From contig JAWOLC010000034.1 of assembly GCA_033853925.1 (NCBI GenBank), forward strand, positions 1 through 22,324: a DNA stretch of 22,324 nt. The letters run 5' to 3'. Positions 1-6,332 of the stretch are shown in pieces. Position 1 is the first letter of the stretch; each line of letters opens with the position of its first letter. The DNA comes from JANXPZ01 sp033853925. Lineage in GTDB: Bacteria; Eisenbacteria; RBG-16-71-46. The position numbers were made by a program, and so were the translations under genes. The notes under the pieces are model-generated. The model did not search any database. It was given only the letters and a program-made list of their open reading frames with translations, and was not told the DNA's origin.

Positions 1-180
1 CTTGCCGCCGCGGCCGCCGAAGTCCCAGGGAGTGGCCTAGCCCCGTTCGGGGAGTCATCCGGACTGGCCCGCCGGCGGCAAGTGGTGCCGGCCCCGGCAG
101 CTGGCGCGGGCGGTAGTCCGCCGCCTCGCCGGCGTCAGCACGCCATGCACCGGCGCCTTGCGATTACGCGCATAATCGCT
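1..180. other. Stem-loop-rich stretch, possible structured RNA
   Basis: No credible coding frame is seen here. A 9-10 bp stem (1-10 with 73-82) encloses a 5 bp stem (21-25 with 61-65) and a CCCC/GGGG hairpin (41-52). Four more hairpins follow in a row: 86-99 (5 bp), 109-122 (5 bp, TAGT loop), 131-144 (5 bp, CAGC loop) and 160-179 (7 bp GCGATTA/TAATCGC stem, 6-nt loop). The last stem is relatively A/T-rich and so harder to explain by base composition than the others. The strand of any transcript is unknown because stems are symmetric. I cannot assign it to a known RNA family, and some pairing is expected by chance at this GC content. Confidence 0.25.
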
Positions 181-270
181 CGTCCGGCAGCCCGTGCCGC
201 TCACGCGCCGGCACTCTCCGCGGCCGCCGTGCCCCGCTGCAGAGCGCGCGGGGCCGCTGCGGGCGCGACG

Positions 271-1191
271 TCACTTCTCCCACGCGATTTCAAGGTCTGG
301 CTTCACCTGCCGGAGAGCCCCCTCAACGCGATCGCCGAGCATGGTCGCCCGCCAGAAGGCCAGAGTCCCATGTGTGCGATAGTACCGGCGCCATGCCACC
401 CACATCGCTGATCCAGGCACCTCGCCGAGCCAATGCTGCACTCTCGCGATCAGGCAACTCGCAGTGATCCCGCGGCCCCGTTCCCAGGAGCCGCGGCGCT
501 CAACTTCCTCGCGCAGCGTCACCTTGAGAGGCGAGACGATCTGCCGGAGACGCTCCTGCAGCCAGACATCGGTGCCATCGGGAGACTCCCAGCCGCCAAG
601 GGCCGGCTGAACGAGCAGGCTGATGTCGAGGACAGCCATCCCACCGCCCGACAGGCGAGTCAGCTGACGGTCTGCCTTCCGAACCGCCCTGCGCAGACCG
701 GCCTCAGATTCCGGAGCCTTCACTTCGATCCCGTGTGCCAGCAGTCCATCGTGAATGATGAAGTCGGGTTGTCCCCTCTTGGTCGGCGCTCCGAGCGGCC
801 TTCCGTCCTGAACAAGGAGCGCCCCGAAGAAGAGCTGAGCCTGCAATTGGAGCGGTTCAAGGATCTCCCCAGGGGGAGGCACGAGCGAGCCTCTCACTGC
901 CCGGCAGAGGTCTCCCAGGAACTCGCCCTCGATCGGCGGCCGCAAGGCTTCGCTGATAGCGGACCACTCGGTCGCATCACGAAGAGCACTGAGAAGGGAT
1001 CGGCGCGCGGCGCCGTCCTCTGGGAAAGCACCCGCGAGCGCGGTCCGGCGGAGCTCTGCCGCCGCGCTCGGTAGCCGGCTGTCGTCGGCTAACGAGACGC
1101 CGTACCCGCGAAGCCGAGCGATAGCGGTCTCGAGTTGCTCGGCGAATTCGGCGCACCGCGTTGGTGTGATGGCGTCAGGGTTACTCGGCAT
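271..1191 (-). CDS. Orphan protein with PD-(D/E)XK nuclease-like signature
   Basis: A 306-residue protein of unknown family, read leftward. It shows P142-D143, then E156-V157-K158, the spacing and form of a PD-(D/E)XK nuclease core, followed by a helix with Q176-L177 as often seen after motif III in this fold. The N-terminal 100 residues look helical and the C-terminal third is basic and Trp/Arg-rich, as in DNA-binding parts, but no named domain is recognised. No signal peptide or membrane segment is seen. The start is ATG at 1191 with only a weak purine-rich stretch upstream. No partner (methylase, specificity or helicase subunit) is adjacent, so it is not a recognisable restriction system. 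Its codons look less extreme in GC than the genes to the right, and it lies between the structured stretch and the broken tRNA. Possible roles are an element-encoded nuclease, a homing-type endonuclease or a defence effector. The fold is a motif-based inference. Confidence 0.6.
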   Translation of the reverse strand: MPSNPDAITPTRCAEFAEQLETAIARLRGYGVSLADDSRLPSAAAELRRTALAGAFPEDGAARRSLLSALRDATEWSAISEALRPPIEGEFLGDLCRAVRGSLVPPPGEILEPLQLQAQLFFGALLVQDGRPLGAPTKRGQPDFIIHDGLLAHGIEVKAPESEAGLRRAVRKADRQLTRLSGGGMAVLDISLLVQPALGGWESPDGTDVWLQERLRQIVSPLKVTLREEVERRGSWERGRGITASCLIARVQHWLGEVPGSAMWVAWRRYYRTHGTLAFWRATMLGDRVEGALRQVKPDLEIAWEK

Positions 1192-1456
1192 AGCGCCCGC
1201 CTGGAGATTAGCGCGCCACCGTTAGGGGGCGTTAGGGACGACCGGAAGGCTGGCTCGGCCCGCCGACGGCCGCTCCGGTGGCGGTCGCCCGGGGTGGTGG
1301 CAAAAATGGGGGCAGTCGGTCCGGGACGCGGGCGGCTCCGGCAGACTGCGACGGAAAGCGGCTCGCGCCGGAAGTGGCGTCACCACAGGAACAAGCGGGC
1401 TACGTCGGGTCGGAGCGGGACTCAGCGGGTCTGCGGCGGAACGTGCGGGGAGGTCC
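1192..1456. other. Noncoding stretch between nuclease-like gene and half tRNA
   Basis: About 265 bases with no supported gene. It holds a short direct repeat, GTTAGGG at 1221-1227 and 1231-1237 (10 bp period), and an A-run in GGCAAAAATGGGG near 1300. I looked for the missing 3' half of the tRNA (T-arm GTTCGA and the complement of the GCGCCGC acceptor strand) on the minus strand here and in the rest of 1-1456 and did not find it. Confidence 0.4.
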
Positions 1457-1494
1457 TTAAGAGTCAGTTGCTCTGCCAGTTGAGCTAGCGGCGC
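1457..1494 (-). pseudogene. 5' half of tRNA-Lys(CUU), truncated after nucleotide 38
   Basis: Read leftward from 1494, the sequence gives a perfect tRNA 5' half: acceptor strand GCGCCGC, TA, D-arm GCTC-AACTGGCA-GAGC, A, anticodon 5' stem ACTGA, and a full seven-base anticodon loop CTCTTAA with anticodon CTT at 1459-1461. This is 7+2+4+8+4+1+5+7 = 38 bases. The next bases should be the 3' anticodon strand TCAGT but are GGACC, and no variable loop, T-arm or 3' acceptor strand follows. The cut falls exactly at the loop/stem boundary. A sigma70-type promoter remains upstream. Explanations are site-specific integration in the anticodon loop, an intron whose 3' exon lies beyond the window, or an assembly join. 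Confidence 0.85.
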
Positions 1495-1542
1495 AGTGCG
1501 CGCGCGCCGACCATCGGGGCACGCGGGCAGAAAGGCCCGAGT

Positions 1543-1571
1543 AATCTACGGACGCGCCCGCGCAGCGTCAA
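1543..1571 (-). promoter_or_regulatory. Sigma70-type promoter of the broken tRNA-Lys
   Basis: On the minus strand, TTGACG (1566-1571) and TAGATT (1543-1548) are separated by exactly 17 bases. The -35 matches five of six consensus bases and the -10 four of six. Transcription would start near 1536, about 40 bases before the tRNA 5' end at 1494, a normal leader for a stable RNA gene. It would now read through the half tRNA toward the nuclease-like gene. Confidence 0.6.
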
Positions 1572-1579
1572 GCCGCAAA

Positions 1580-1608
1580 ATGACGCGACCGAGGTCGCAT
1601 GCTATCCT
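1580..1608 (+). promoter_or_regulatory. Candidate sigma70 promoter of the vanZ-like/hisS/aspS operon
   Basis: ATGACG (1580-1585) and TATCCT (1603-1608) are separated by 17 bases, each matching four of six consensus positions. It sits back to back with the leftward tRNA promoter, the two -35 boxes being only eight bases apart. A start near 1615 would give a leader of about 40 bases before the TTG start codon at 1655. Confidence 0.4.
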
Positions 1609-1654
1609 GCCCTGCCCTCGTGCGCCGTGAGCTGAGTCGTCGGAGGAACCCCGC

Positions 1655-2047
1655 TTGCCCAGCCGTCCGCCCGAACGCCGGTTCTTCGTCCTCTTCATGG
1701 GCTACTGGCTGCCCGTGCTCGCCTACCTCACCGCCGTCTTCACCATCAGCGCCCAACCCGATCTGCGGCCGCCGCTGCACTTCACCGACGCCGACAAGCT
1801 CATGCACCTCGGCGAGTACCTGGTCCTGGGCGCGCTCCTCACCCGCTCGCTGCGCGCGACGCTGCGCGTGAGCCGGCCGCTCTTCGCCGGGGTGATCGCG
1901 ATCGGGCTGATCGTCATCGTGGGCGCGGCCGACGAGAACTTCCAGCGGTTGATCCCCGGCCGGCAGTGCGACTTCTTCGACTTCCTCGCCGACCTCGGGG
2001 GTGGCATCATCGGCCAGTTCGTCTACGGCCTGTTCGCGAGAGGCTAG
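1655..2047 (+). CDS. VanZ-like membrane protein
   Basis: A 130-residue integral membrane protein of the VanZ-like family (named after the teicoplanin-resistance accessory protein; most members have no assigned function). It shows a first hydrophobic segment near residues 11-28, the family pattern DKLMHLGEYLVLGALL at about 46-61, a second long hydrophobic stretch near 73-91, and the family motif DENFQRLIPGR followed by DxxDFLAD, which precedes the last helix. The start is taken as TTG at 1655 because CGGAGG (1641-1646) lies eight bases upstream and no ATG gives the full first helix. It ends three bases before hisS and is probably co-transcribed with it. Confidence 0.85.
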   Translation: MPSRPPERRFFVLFMGYWLPVLAYLTAVFTISAQPDLRPPLHFTDADKLMHLGEYLVLGALLTRSLRATLRVSRPLFAGVIAIGLIVIVGAADENFQRLIPGRQCDFFDFLADLGGGIIGQFVYGLFARG

Positions 2048-2050
2048 GGG

Positions 2051-3376
2051 ATGGCGCCAAGGTTTCAGGCTCCGCGCGGCACCCGTGACCTGCTCCCGCA
2101 CGATCTCGAGCGCTGGCAGTGGGCCGAGGCGCGCGCGCGCGGCGTCCTCGAGCGCTACGGCTATCGCGAGATCCGCACCCCGCTCTTCGAGGACTTCGAG
2201 CTGTTCGCCCGGACCTCCGGCGAGTCGAGCGACGTCGTCCAGAAGGAGATGTACCGCTTCCGCGACCTGGGCGATCGCGACCTCGCGCTGCGCCCCGAGG
2301 GCACGGCCCCGGTGTGTCGCGCCTACCTCGAGCACGGCCTCGCCGCGCGGGGCCGCATCCATCGCCTCTGGTACGCGGGCCCGATGTTCCGCTACGGCCG
2401 CCCGCAGAAGGGCCGCTACCGGCAGTTCTGGCAGATCGGCGCCGAGATCCTCGGCACGGCCGCCGCCGGCGCGGACGTGGAGATGATCGCGCTCTTCGTG
2501 GACATCTTCGAGGCCTGGGGGTTCTCGGGGCTCGTCGTGGCCCTGAACAGCGTGGGGACGCCGGAGACGCGGCGCGCGTACGGCGACCGGCTCCGCGCCT
2601 GGCTCGAGCCCGCGCGGGCGCGGTTGAGCGAGGACTCGCGGCGGCGGCTCGAGACGAATCCCCTGCGCGTCCTCGACACGAAGGACCCCGAGGACCTGGC
2701 GGTGCTGGCGGGGAAGAGCGTTCCCCTCGATCCCATGCCGCGCCTGCTCGACGTGCTCGATCCCGAGAGCCGCTCCCATTGGGAGGCGGTTCGCGCCGGC
2801 CTCGAGGCCGCGGGCATCGCCTGCGAGATCGACCACGGGCTCGTACGCGGGCTCGACTACTACACGCGCACCGCCTTCGAGGTGCACGATCGCTCCCTCG
2901 GCGCCCAGAGCGCCCTCGGGGGGGGCGGCCGCTACGACGGCCTGGTCGAGACCCTGGGCGGGCCACCCACGCCGGGGGTGGGGTTCTCGATCGGGCTGGA
3001 CCGCGCGATCCTGGCGCTGGAGCAGCGCGCCGCGCCGCTGCCGGCGCCGCCCGCGAAGGTCTATGTCGCGGCCATGGAGGGCACGCGATCGGCGGCGATC
3101 GCCCTGGTGCGCGAGCTGCGCCGGCGCTTCGTCGTGGACCTGGACCTCGAGGCGCGCGGCTTCGGCGCCCAGATGAAGGCCGCCGGCAAGGGCGGCGCGG
3201 CCCTGCTCGTCATCGCGGGCGAGGAGGAGTGGCCGCGCGGGCAGGTCGTCCTGAAGGATCTGGCGAGCGGCGCCCAGGAGACCGTGGCCCGCGCCGATCT
3301 CGAGGCGGCGCTGGAGGCGCGGCTCGCGCGGCCGGCGGCGGCGGGCGCGCGAGGCGGAGAAGGAGAGGAGCGATGA
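2051..3376 (+). CDS. hisS: Histidyl-tRNA synthetase
   Basis: Charges tRNA-His with histidine in the cytoplasm. The 441-residue length is normal for the class II enzyme. Visible signatures are the N-terminal GTRDLLP, motif 1 around YGYREIRTPLFEDFELF, the ALRPEGTAPVCRAY segment, motif 2 with FRYGRPQKGRYRQFWQ, the histidine-specific loop RGLDYYTRTAFEV near residue 266, and motif 3 GVGFSIGLDRAI near 315. The C-terminal anticodon-binding domain begins around residue 336 (KVYVAAM) and includes the ARGFGAQMKAAGKGGA stretch. The ATG at 2051 comes three bases after the VanZ-like stop. The stop codon overlaps the aspS start as ATGA, so the two synthetases are translationally coupled, a common bacterial pairing. 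Confidence 0.97.
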   Translation: MAPRFQAPRGTRDLLPHDLERWQWAEARARGVLERYGYREIRTPLFEDFELFARTSGESSDVVQKEMYRFRDLGDRDLALRPEGTAPVCRAYLEHGLAARGRIHRLWYAGPMFRYGRPQKGRYRQFWQIGAEILGTAAAGADVEMIALFVDIFEAWGFSGLVVALNSVGTPETRRAYGDRLRAWLEPARARLSEDSRRRLETNPLRVLDTKDPEDLAVLAGKSVPLDPMPRLLDVLDPESRSHWEAVRAGLEAAGIACEIDHGLVRGLDYYTRTAFEVHDRSLGAQSALGGGGRYDGLVETLGGPPTPGVGFSIGLDRAILALEQRAAPLPAPPAKVYVAAMEGTRSAAIALVRELRRRFVVDLDLEARGFGAQMKAAGKGGAALLVIAGEEEWPRGQVVLKDLASGAQETVARADLEAALEARLARPAAAGARGGEGEER

Positions 3377-5178
3377 CGGAGTCTGCGGGCGTCGCGCTCG
3401 AGGACCTCGGCGGCTGGCGGCGCACGCACACCTGCGGCGAGCTGGGCCCGCCGGATGCGGGCACGGGCGTCACGCTGATGGGCTGGGTGCACCGTCTGCG
3501 CGACCACGGCGGCGTGCTGTTCGTGGACCTGCGTGACCGCTTCGGCCTCACCCAGGTCGTCTTCCGCCCCGAGAAGGGCGGCGCCGAGCTGCTCGCGCGC
3601 GCGGCGAGCCTCGGCCTCGAGTGGGTGATCGCCGTGCGCGGGCCGGTGGTCGAGCGCCCGCCCGAGGCGGTGAACCCCGAGCTGGCGACGGGGGCGATCG
3701 AGGTGGACGTGCGCGAGCTGAAGATCCTGGCGTCGGCCGACTCGCTGCCCTTCGTGCCGAGCGACCCCGCCAACCTGGCGAGCGAGGAGGTGCGGCTGCG
3801 CTACCGCTACCTGGACCTGAGGCGCCCCGATCTCTCGCGGGTGCTGGTGCTGCGCCATCGGGCCGCGCAGGCGGCCCGGGCCCACCTCTCGAGCCGGGGC
3901 TTCCTCGAGGTCGAGACGCCCATGCTCGTGAAGCAGACGCCCGAGGGGGCGCGCGACTACGTCGTGCCGAGCCGCGTCCATCCGGGCCGTTTCTACGCGT
4001 TGCCGCAGTCGCCCCAGCTCTACAAGCAGACGCTGATGATCGCCGGCGTGGATCGCTACTTCCAGCTCGCTCGCTGCCTGCGCGACGAGGCTCTGCGTGC
4101 CGACCGCCAGCCCGAGCACACGCAGATCGACTTAGAGATGAGCTTCGTGGACGAGGAGCAGGTCTTCGAGGCGGTGGAGGGGCTCGTGGTCGAGATGTGG
4201 CGGGAGGTGCTCGGGGTCGAGATTCCGCGGCCCTTCCCGCGCCTCACCTTCCGCGAGGCGATGGGCTGCTACGGGAGCGACAAGCCGGACCTGCGCTTTG
4301 CTCTCGAGCTGCACGACGTGACCACGATCCTGGCGCGCTCGCCGCGCCAGGTGATCGCCAAGCCGGCGGCGGCCGAGGGCGGCACGGGCGTGGCCCTGAC
4401 CCTGCCCGGCGGGGCGGCCGTCTCGGGGACGCAGCTCCGCAAGTACGAGGAGGTCGTGAAGGCCGCGGGGGGCGCGGGGCTCGGCTTCCTCAAGGTTCTC
4501 GCCGCCGAGCGGGCGAAGGCCGAGGCGGTCTTTCCCGGCGCGCTCTTCGCCGAGCTGCTCGCCGCCGCCGGCGCCCGGGAAGGCGACGCGGTGCTCTACA
4601 CCTCGGGGCCATGGGAGCCGACGCTCAAGGCGCTCGGCGTGCTGCGCACGCAGCTCGGCGAGCCGCTCCTCGCGGGCAGGGAGAAGGACTGGCGCTTCCT
4701 CTGGGTGCGCGACTTCCCCCTCTTCGAATGGGACCCGGACGCGAACCGCTGGGCGCCCCGCCACCACATGTTCACCATGCCGAAGCCCGAGCACCTGGCC
4801 TTCCTCGAGACCGACCCGGGGAAGGTCCACGCCACGCTCTACGACCTGGTGCTGAACGGCACGGAGCTGGGCTCGGGCTCGATCCGCATCCACCGGCCCG
4901 ACATCCAGGAGCGGGTCATGAAGGTGGTGGGGCTCACGCACGAGGAGGCGCACGCCAAGTTCGGCTTCCTGCTCGAGGCCTACCGCTACGCGTCGCCGCC
5001 CCACGGCGGGATCGGGCTCGGGTTCGACCGCATCGTCATGCTCATGGCGGGGCGCGAGTCCATCCGCGACACCATCGCCTTCCCCAAGACGACCAGCGCC
5101 CAGAGCCTGATGGACGGCTGTCCCAGCGAGGTGGACGCCGACGTGTGGAAGGAGCTGAAGCTCAAGCCGGGCGAGTGA
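3373..5178 (+). CDS. aspS: Aspartyl-tRNA synthetase (bacterial type)
   Basis: Charges tRNA-Asp. The 601 residues are organised as in bacterial AspRS: an N-terminal OB-fold anticodon domain (about 15-120, GWVHRLRDHGGVLFVDLRD), the class II core with motif 1 near residue 180 (LEVETPMLVKQTPEGARDY), motif 2 with YKQTLMIAGVDRYFQLARC, the inserted GAD domain (about 300-430), and motif 3 HGGIGLGFDRIVML near 545. The ATG at 3373 overlaps the hisS stop; AGGAGAGGAG directly upstream is a good ribosome site. His45 occupies the position that is typically Leu in discriminating and His in non-discriminating enzymes, so it may also load Asp on tRNA-Asn. The second marker residue is Glu98, matching neither class. 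Confidence 0.96.
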   Translation: MTESAGVALEDLGGWRRTHTCGELGPPDAGTGVTLMGWVHRLRDHGGVLFVDLRDRFGLTQVVFRPEKGGAELLARAASLGLEWVIAVRGPVVERPPEAVNPELATGAIEVDVRELKILASADSLPFVPSDPANLASEEVRLRYRYLDLRRPDLSRVLVLRHRAAQAARAHLSSRGFLEVETPMLVKQTPEGARDYVVPSRVHPGRFYALPQSPQLYKQTLMIAGVDRYFQLARCLRDEALRADRQPEHTQIDLEMSFVDEEQVFEAVEGLVVEMWREVLGVEIPRPFPRLTFREAMGCYGSDKPDLRFALELHDVTTILARSPRQVIAKPAAAEGGTGVALTLPGGAAVSGTQLRKYEEVVKAAGGAGLGFLKVLAAERAKAEAVFPGALFAELLAAAGAREGDAVLYTSGPWEPTLKALGVLRTQLGEPLLAGREKDWRFLWVRDFPLFEWDPDANRWAPRHHMFTMPKPEHLAFLETDPGKVHATLYDLVLNGTELGSGSIRIHRPDIQERVMKVVGLTHEEAHAKFGFLLEAYRYASPPHGGIGLGFDRIVMLMAGRESIRDTIAFPKTTSAQSLMDGCPSEVDADVWKELKLKPGE

Positions 5179-5292
5179 GCGGGCCCGTCGTGGCCCGTAT
5201 TCGCTCCCGCGGGGAAGGGGGCCGGCCGCGCTCGGCGCGGCGGCGCGCCGGGCGCTCGGCGGCTCCCCTGGGTCCCCGCGCAACCGCTCACC

Positions 5293-5322
5293 GCGGCCGC
5301 CCCGCCACGGGCGGGGGGCCGC
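5293..5322 (+). terminator. Hairpin downstream of aspS
   Basis: In the roughly 230 bases between aspS and the next gene, 5293-5306 pairs with 5310-5322 around a three-base loop, with one bulged base. The stem is almost all G/C. No T-run follows, so it is either a weak intrinsic terminator, a Rho-independent site of the high-GC type, or an mRNA processing or stability element. Nothing else is evident in this gap. Confidence 0.35.
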
Positions 5323-5407
5323 CGAACCCTTCACCTCCCCCGTGTCTCCTACCCCGTGAAAGGCCCGCGCGCCGATGTCCGCGGCGGCGGGCGAGAGGAG
5401 GAAGCCC

Positions 5408-5602
5408 ATGAAGGTCAACGAAGGAGTGGTGGATCGGGTCGTGCGCGTGGTCGTCGGGCTCGCGCTGCTGAGCCTGGTCTTCTTCGGCCCGCGCACGCCG
5501 TGGGGCTGGATCGGCGTCATCCCGCTCCTCACCGGCCTCGTCGGCGTCTGCCCGCTCTACATGCCGTTCGGCATCCGCACGATCCCGAGGAAGGAAAGCT
5601 GA
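5408..5602 (+). CDS. DUF2892 (YgaP-type) small membrane protein
   Basis: A 64-residue protein beginning MKVNEGVVDRVVRVVVGLALL, the standard opening of DUF2892 proteins, with two short membrane segments (about 14-31 and 36-51) joined by a tight turn, and the VCPLYMPFGI stretch with one Cys that family members keep. The start is set at ATG 5408 because AGGAGG at 5396-5401 is six bases upstream and homologous proteins begin here; the in-frame upstream ATG at 5375 would add 11 unconserved residues. Such domains often occur with thiol or sulfur-relay proteins (fused to rhodanese in YgaP), which fits the thioredoxin-fold gene two bases downstream. The biochemical role is unknown. Confidence 0.85.
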   Translation: MKVNEGVVDRVVRVVVGLALLSLVFFGPRTPWGWIGVIPLLTGLVGVCPLYMPFGIRTIPRKES

Positions 5603-5604
5603 GC

Positions 5605-6243
5605 ATGCCGCTCCTGAACGAGAAGCTCCGCAAGGACGTCCGCAAGGCGCTGGGAGAGCTTCCTTCGCCCGTCACCCTGACGCTCTTCACCAAGCCGGGC
5701 TGTCCCACCTGCGGCGACCTGGTCCAGCTCGTTCGCGAGATGGCGGAGGTGGACCCGCAGATCCACGCGCGGGTCCTCGATTTCGACCGCGAGCCCGCCG
5801 AGGCCATGTCGCTCGGCGTCGAGGACGCCCCGGCCATCGCGGTGACGGGAGCGCGCGACTTCGGCATCCGCTTCTACGGGACGCCGGGCGGCTTCGAGTT
5901 CGCGAGCTTCCTGGACGCGATCCGCTCGGTGTCGCGGGGCGAGTCCGAGCTGCCCGAGGGACTCAAGGCGCGGCTCGGCGGGCTCGAGAAGCCGGTGCGC
6001 ATCCGCGTCTTCGTCACCCCGACCTGCCCGTACTGCCCGCAAGCGGTCGAGACGGCGAACCACATCGCCATGGCCGCCGACGGGGTGAAGGCGGAGATGG
6101 TCGAGGCCATGGAGTTCTCCGAGCTGTCCGATCGCTTCAACGTGCGCGGCGTGCCGCGCATCGTCATCAACGACGACGACGCCTACGAGGGCGCCATCCC
6201 GGCCCAGCACTTCGTGGAGGCGGTGCTCAAGGCCGGCCGCTGA
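5605..6243 (+). CDS. Protein disulfide oxidoreductase with two thioredoxin folds
   Basis: A 212-residue cytoplasmic protein built from two thioredoxin/glutaredoxin-like units in tandem, as in the PDO (glutaredoxin-like domain) family known best from thermophiles and also present in many bacteria. The first unit has a CPTC active site (C33, C36) and cis-proline context DAPAI at 74-78; the second has CPYC (C141, C144) and GVPRI later. No signal peptide is seen, so it should act on cytoplasmic thiols, usually receiving electrons from a thioredoxin-reductase-like flavoprotein. It starts two bases after the DUF2892 stop and is surely co-transcribed with it. The strong hairpin just after the stop closes the operon. 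Confidence 0.9.
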   Translation: MPLLNEKLRKDVRKALGELPSPVTLTLFTKPGCPTCGDLVQLVREMAEVDPQIHARVLDFDREPAEAMSLGVEDAPAIAVTGARDFGIRFYGTPGGFEFASFLDAIRSVSRGESELPEGLKARLGGLEKPVRIRVFVTPTCPYCPQAVETANHIAMAADGVKAEMVEAMEFSELSDRFNVRGVPRIVINDDDAYEGAIPAQHFVEAVLKAGR

Positions 6244-6263
6244 GCGTCACGAGCGACGGCGAT

Positions 6264-6294
6264 GCCCGGAGCGGGGTTCCCCGCCGCTCCGGGC
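6264..6294. terminator. Bidirectional hairpin between convergent genes
   Basis: GCCCGGAGCGG (6264-6274) pairs perfectly over 11 bp with CCGCTCCGGGC (6284-6294) around a nine-base loop, followed by TTCTTCG on the plus strand. It lies between the stop of the disulfide oxidoreductase gene and the stop of the oppositely oriented amylase gene, the expected place for a shared terminator. Confidence 0.75.
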
Positions 6295-6332
6295 TTCTTC
6301 GTCACCTCTCGCCGTCCGCGCCGTCGCGGCTC

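Noticed and set aside
1..82. Possible tRNA or other known small RNA with a closing 9 bp stem
   Set aside because: No T-arm (GTTCGA context in a seven-base loop), no CCA-compatible end and a 10 bp closing stem do not fit a tRNA; no conserved motif of SRP RNA, tmRNA or RNase P was recognised. Kept only as an unassigned structured stretch.
82..411. 109-residue open frame on the plus strand
   Set aside because: No ribosome site, low-complexity Ala/Arg/Pro sequence, and it overlaps the structured stretch and the end of the nuclease-like gene.
1..1456. Group I intron in the tRNA-Lys anticodon loop
   Set aside because: No guide sequence pairing to GACTCTT with the needed U-G at the splice site and no recognisable core pairing motifs were found by eye, and no 3' exon is inside the window. 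Left only as an alternative to test.
3621..5411. 596-codon plus-strand open frame overlapping aspS
   Set aside because: It is out of frame with the well-supported aspS and has the biased composition of a shadow frame.
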